Part shown: in pieces, positions 63,105 to 64,000 of the stretch
Position numbering within the stretch: the stretch's first letter is position 1
How the letters are laid out: every line of letters starts with the position of its first letter
Source of the DNA: JAWPMT01 sp965229785
Lineage (GTDB): Bacteria > Bacteroidota > Bacteroidia > Cytophagales > Cyclobacteriaceae
Assembly (NCBI GenBank): GCA_965229785.1
Contig: CBDDJS010000001.1
Span: 1,364,001 to 1,428,000 of the forward strand
Reading direction: 5' to 3'
Length of the DNA: 64,000 nucleotides
The notes under the pieces: model-generated
What the model saw: the letters and a program-made list of their open reading frames with translations, nothing else
What the model was told of the DNA's origin: nothing
Database searches by the model: none
Position numbers and translations under genes: made by a program

Positions 63105-63566
63105 ATGAACATACGTTTAACTGTTAATGGTAAACAGGTTGAAAAGGAGATCGAAGACCGGCAATTGCTGGTGAATTTTCTTCGCGAGGACCTGGACCTG
63201 ACCGGCACACACGTCGGTTGTGATACGAGTGGCTGCGGTGCCTGTACGGTACTCTTGAATGGTAAGGCCGTGAAATCCTGCACGGTATTGGCTGCTCAGG
63301 CCGATGGTGAAGAAGTGACCACCATTGAAGGCATGAGTAACGGATCTTTACATCCATTACAAGAAGGCTTCAAAGAGGAACACGGGCTACAATGCGGTTT
63401 TTGTACACCTGGCATGATCATGACGGCAGCAGACCTGCTGAGTAATAATAGCAATCCTTCTGAACAGGAGATTCGCGAATCAATTGAAGGGAATTTCTGC
63501 CGGTGTACAGGCTACCACAATATTGTGAGGGCCGTCAAATATGCTGCTGATAAAATGAACGCTTAA
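63105..63566 (+). CDS. 2Fe-2S subunit of a molybdenum hydroxylase (CoxS/XdhC-like)
   Basis: 153 residues, the normal length. An N-terminal plant-type ferredoxin fold with HVGCDTSGCGACTVLLNG...SC binds one 2Fe-2S cluster; the C-terminal helical domain with LQCGFCTPGMIM and NFCRCTGYHNIV binds the other. It passes electrons from the molybdopterin subunit encoded next. The substrate (aldehyde, purine, CO or other) cannot be read from this subunit. Confidence 0.95.
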   Translation: MNIRLTVNGKQVEKEIEDRQLLVNFLREDLDLTGTHVGCDTSGCGACTVLLNGKAVKSCTVLAAQADGEEVTTIEGMSNGSLHPLQEGFKEEHGLQCGFCTPGMIMTAADLLSNNSNPSEQEIRESIEGNFCRCTGYHNIVRAVKYAADKMNA

Positions 63567-63576
63567 TCCTCGATAT

Positions 63577-64000
63577 ATGAGTTACATTGGAAAAGCGGTG
63601 AAACGAGTCGAGGATAAACGATTCATCACTGGAAAAGGAAAGTATACAGATGATATTAAACTGCCAAATCTGGCAGCGGGCATATTTGTTCGGAGCCCTT
63701 ATGCGCATGCCACCATCAAAAGTGTGGATACGGCAGCGGCCGAATCAATGCCCGGGGTAGTAAAGGTGTTTACAGGGGCAGATATGGCCGAAGTAAACGG
63801 AGTGCCTTGTGGATGGCAGGTGAACTTCAAGAATGGTGATACCATGAAAGAACCACCTCATCCGATCCTTGTGAAGGACAAGGCTTTGCACATGGGAGAT
63901 GGCGTAGCCTTCGTGGTAGCGGAAACCTATGCTCAGGCAAAAGATGCGGCGGAGAAAGTTCATGTCGAATACGATGTACATGCAGCAGTCCATGATCCTG
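63577..64000 (+). CDS. Molybdopterin subunit of a molybdenum hydroxylase (CoxL/XDH-like), 5' part
   Basis: An ATG 10 bases after the previous stop opens a frame that runs off the window (about 141 residues). It begins MSYIGKAVKRVEDKRFITGKG (segment shortened), then YTDDIKLPNLAAGIFVRSPYAHA and VHMGDG-type residues (KALHMGDGVAFVVAET), typical of the a/b-hammerhead domain of the large subunit. The active-site loop that tells CO dehydrogenase from other members lies outside the window. Confidence 0.92.
   Translation, partial: MSYIGKAVKRVEDKRFITGKGKYTDDIKLPNLAAGIFVRSPYAHATIKSVDTAAAESMPGVVKVFTGADMAEVNGVPCGWQVNFKNGDTMKEPPHPILVKDKALHMGDGVAFVVAETYAQAKDAAEKVHVEYDVHAAVHDP

Noticed and set aside
1..64000. 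tRNA, rRNA, riboswitch or prophage signals
   Set aside because: Reading the gaps by eye I found no cloverleaf, rRNA core or phage gene; a tRNAscan/Infernal run would be decisive and could not be done here.

Overview
The window looks like a chromosomal segment of a Bacteroidota bacterium, probably a marine or environmental Cytophagales relative; this is inferred from gene families, not from a search. Pointers are a C-terminal type IX secretion (T9SS) sorting domain on a giant GH16 enzyme, an ECF sigma / FecR / STN-TonB-receptor trio, AraC regulators fused to multi-pass membrane domains, LytS/LytTR and TPR-hybrid two-component proteins, orphan FtsX-type permeases paired with PadR regulators, and few Shine-Dalgarno sites with some near-consensus Bacteroidota -7 boxes (TAnnTTTG). 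I see no rRNA, tRNA, insertion sequence, phage or CRISPR array.

Layout. 1-6.4 kb: the end of a probable M1 aminopeptidase, then a minus-strand set of a membrane AraC regulator, a compact subtilisin and a ~1290-residue protein made of beta-propeller-like repeats, a beta/gamma-crystallin domain and a long helical, partly hydrophobic half. 6.5-15.1 kb: a DoxX protein, two PadR + 'prefix-domain' permease cassettes pointing at each other, a Crp/Fnr regulator with a DUF2834 protein, and an alpha/beta hydrolase lipoprotein. Each PadR gene has its own pair of direct repeats upstream. 15.2-22.6 kb: one 2438-residue secreted GH16 protein with two catalytic domains and nine copies of a ~170-residue module, three of them nearly identical in DNA. 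23-30 kb: thyA, a LamG-type surface protein, two paralogous unknown proteins, an L-serine dehydratase beta subunit, and a TolC + membrane-fusion-protein pair with no pump. 30.4-42 kb: a TPR hybrid histidine kinase, Maf, a frameshifted DUF1015 gene, a biotin carboxylase, the oxidative pentose-phosphate set (zwf-pgl diverging from gnd), nth and a polyphosphate glucokinase. 42-47 kb: a secreted HExxH protein and an operon of 7TM-transglutaminase, RimK-like ATP-grasp ligase, tiny membrane protein and outer-membrane barrel. 47-55 kb: sigma/anti-sigma/TonB receptor, LytS/LytTR pair, a periplasmic protein and pfkA. 55-64 kb: a CPBP protease with a second membrane AraC regulator, a GH78 rhamnosidase, an AraC regulator, an acyl-CoA ligase, and the start of a molybdenum hydroxylase operon (coxS-like, coxL-like).

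How genes fit together. Glucose phosphorylation by polyphosphate (41.3 kb) feeds G6P to zwf, pgl and gnd; pfkA handles the glycolytic side. GH16 and GH78 point to use of beta-glucans and rhamnose-containing polysaccharides. The least explained units are the AraC/subtilisin/propeller-crystallin set at 0.2-6.4 kb and the transglutaminase/ATP-grasp/barrel operon at 43-46.8 kb.
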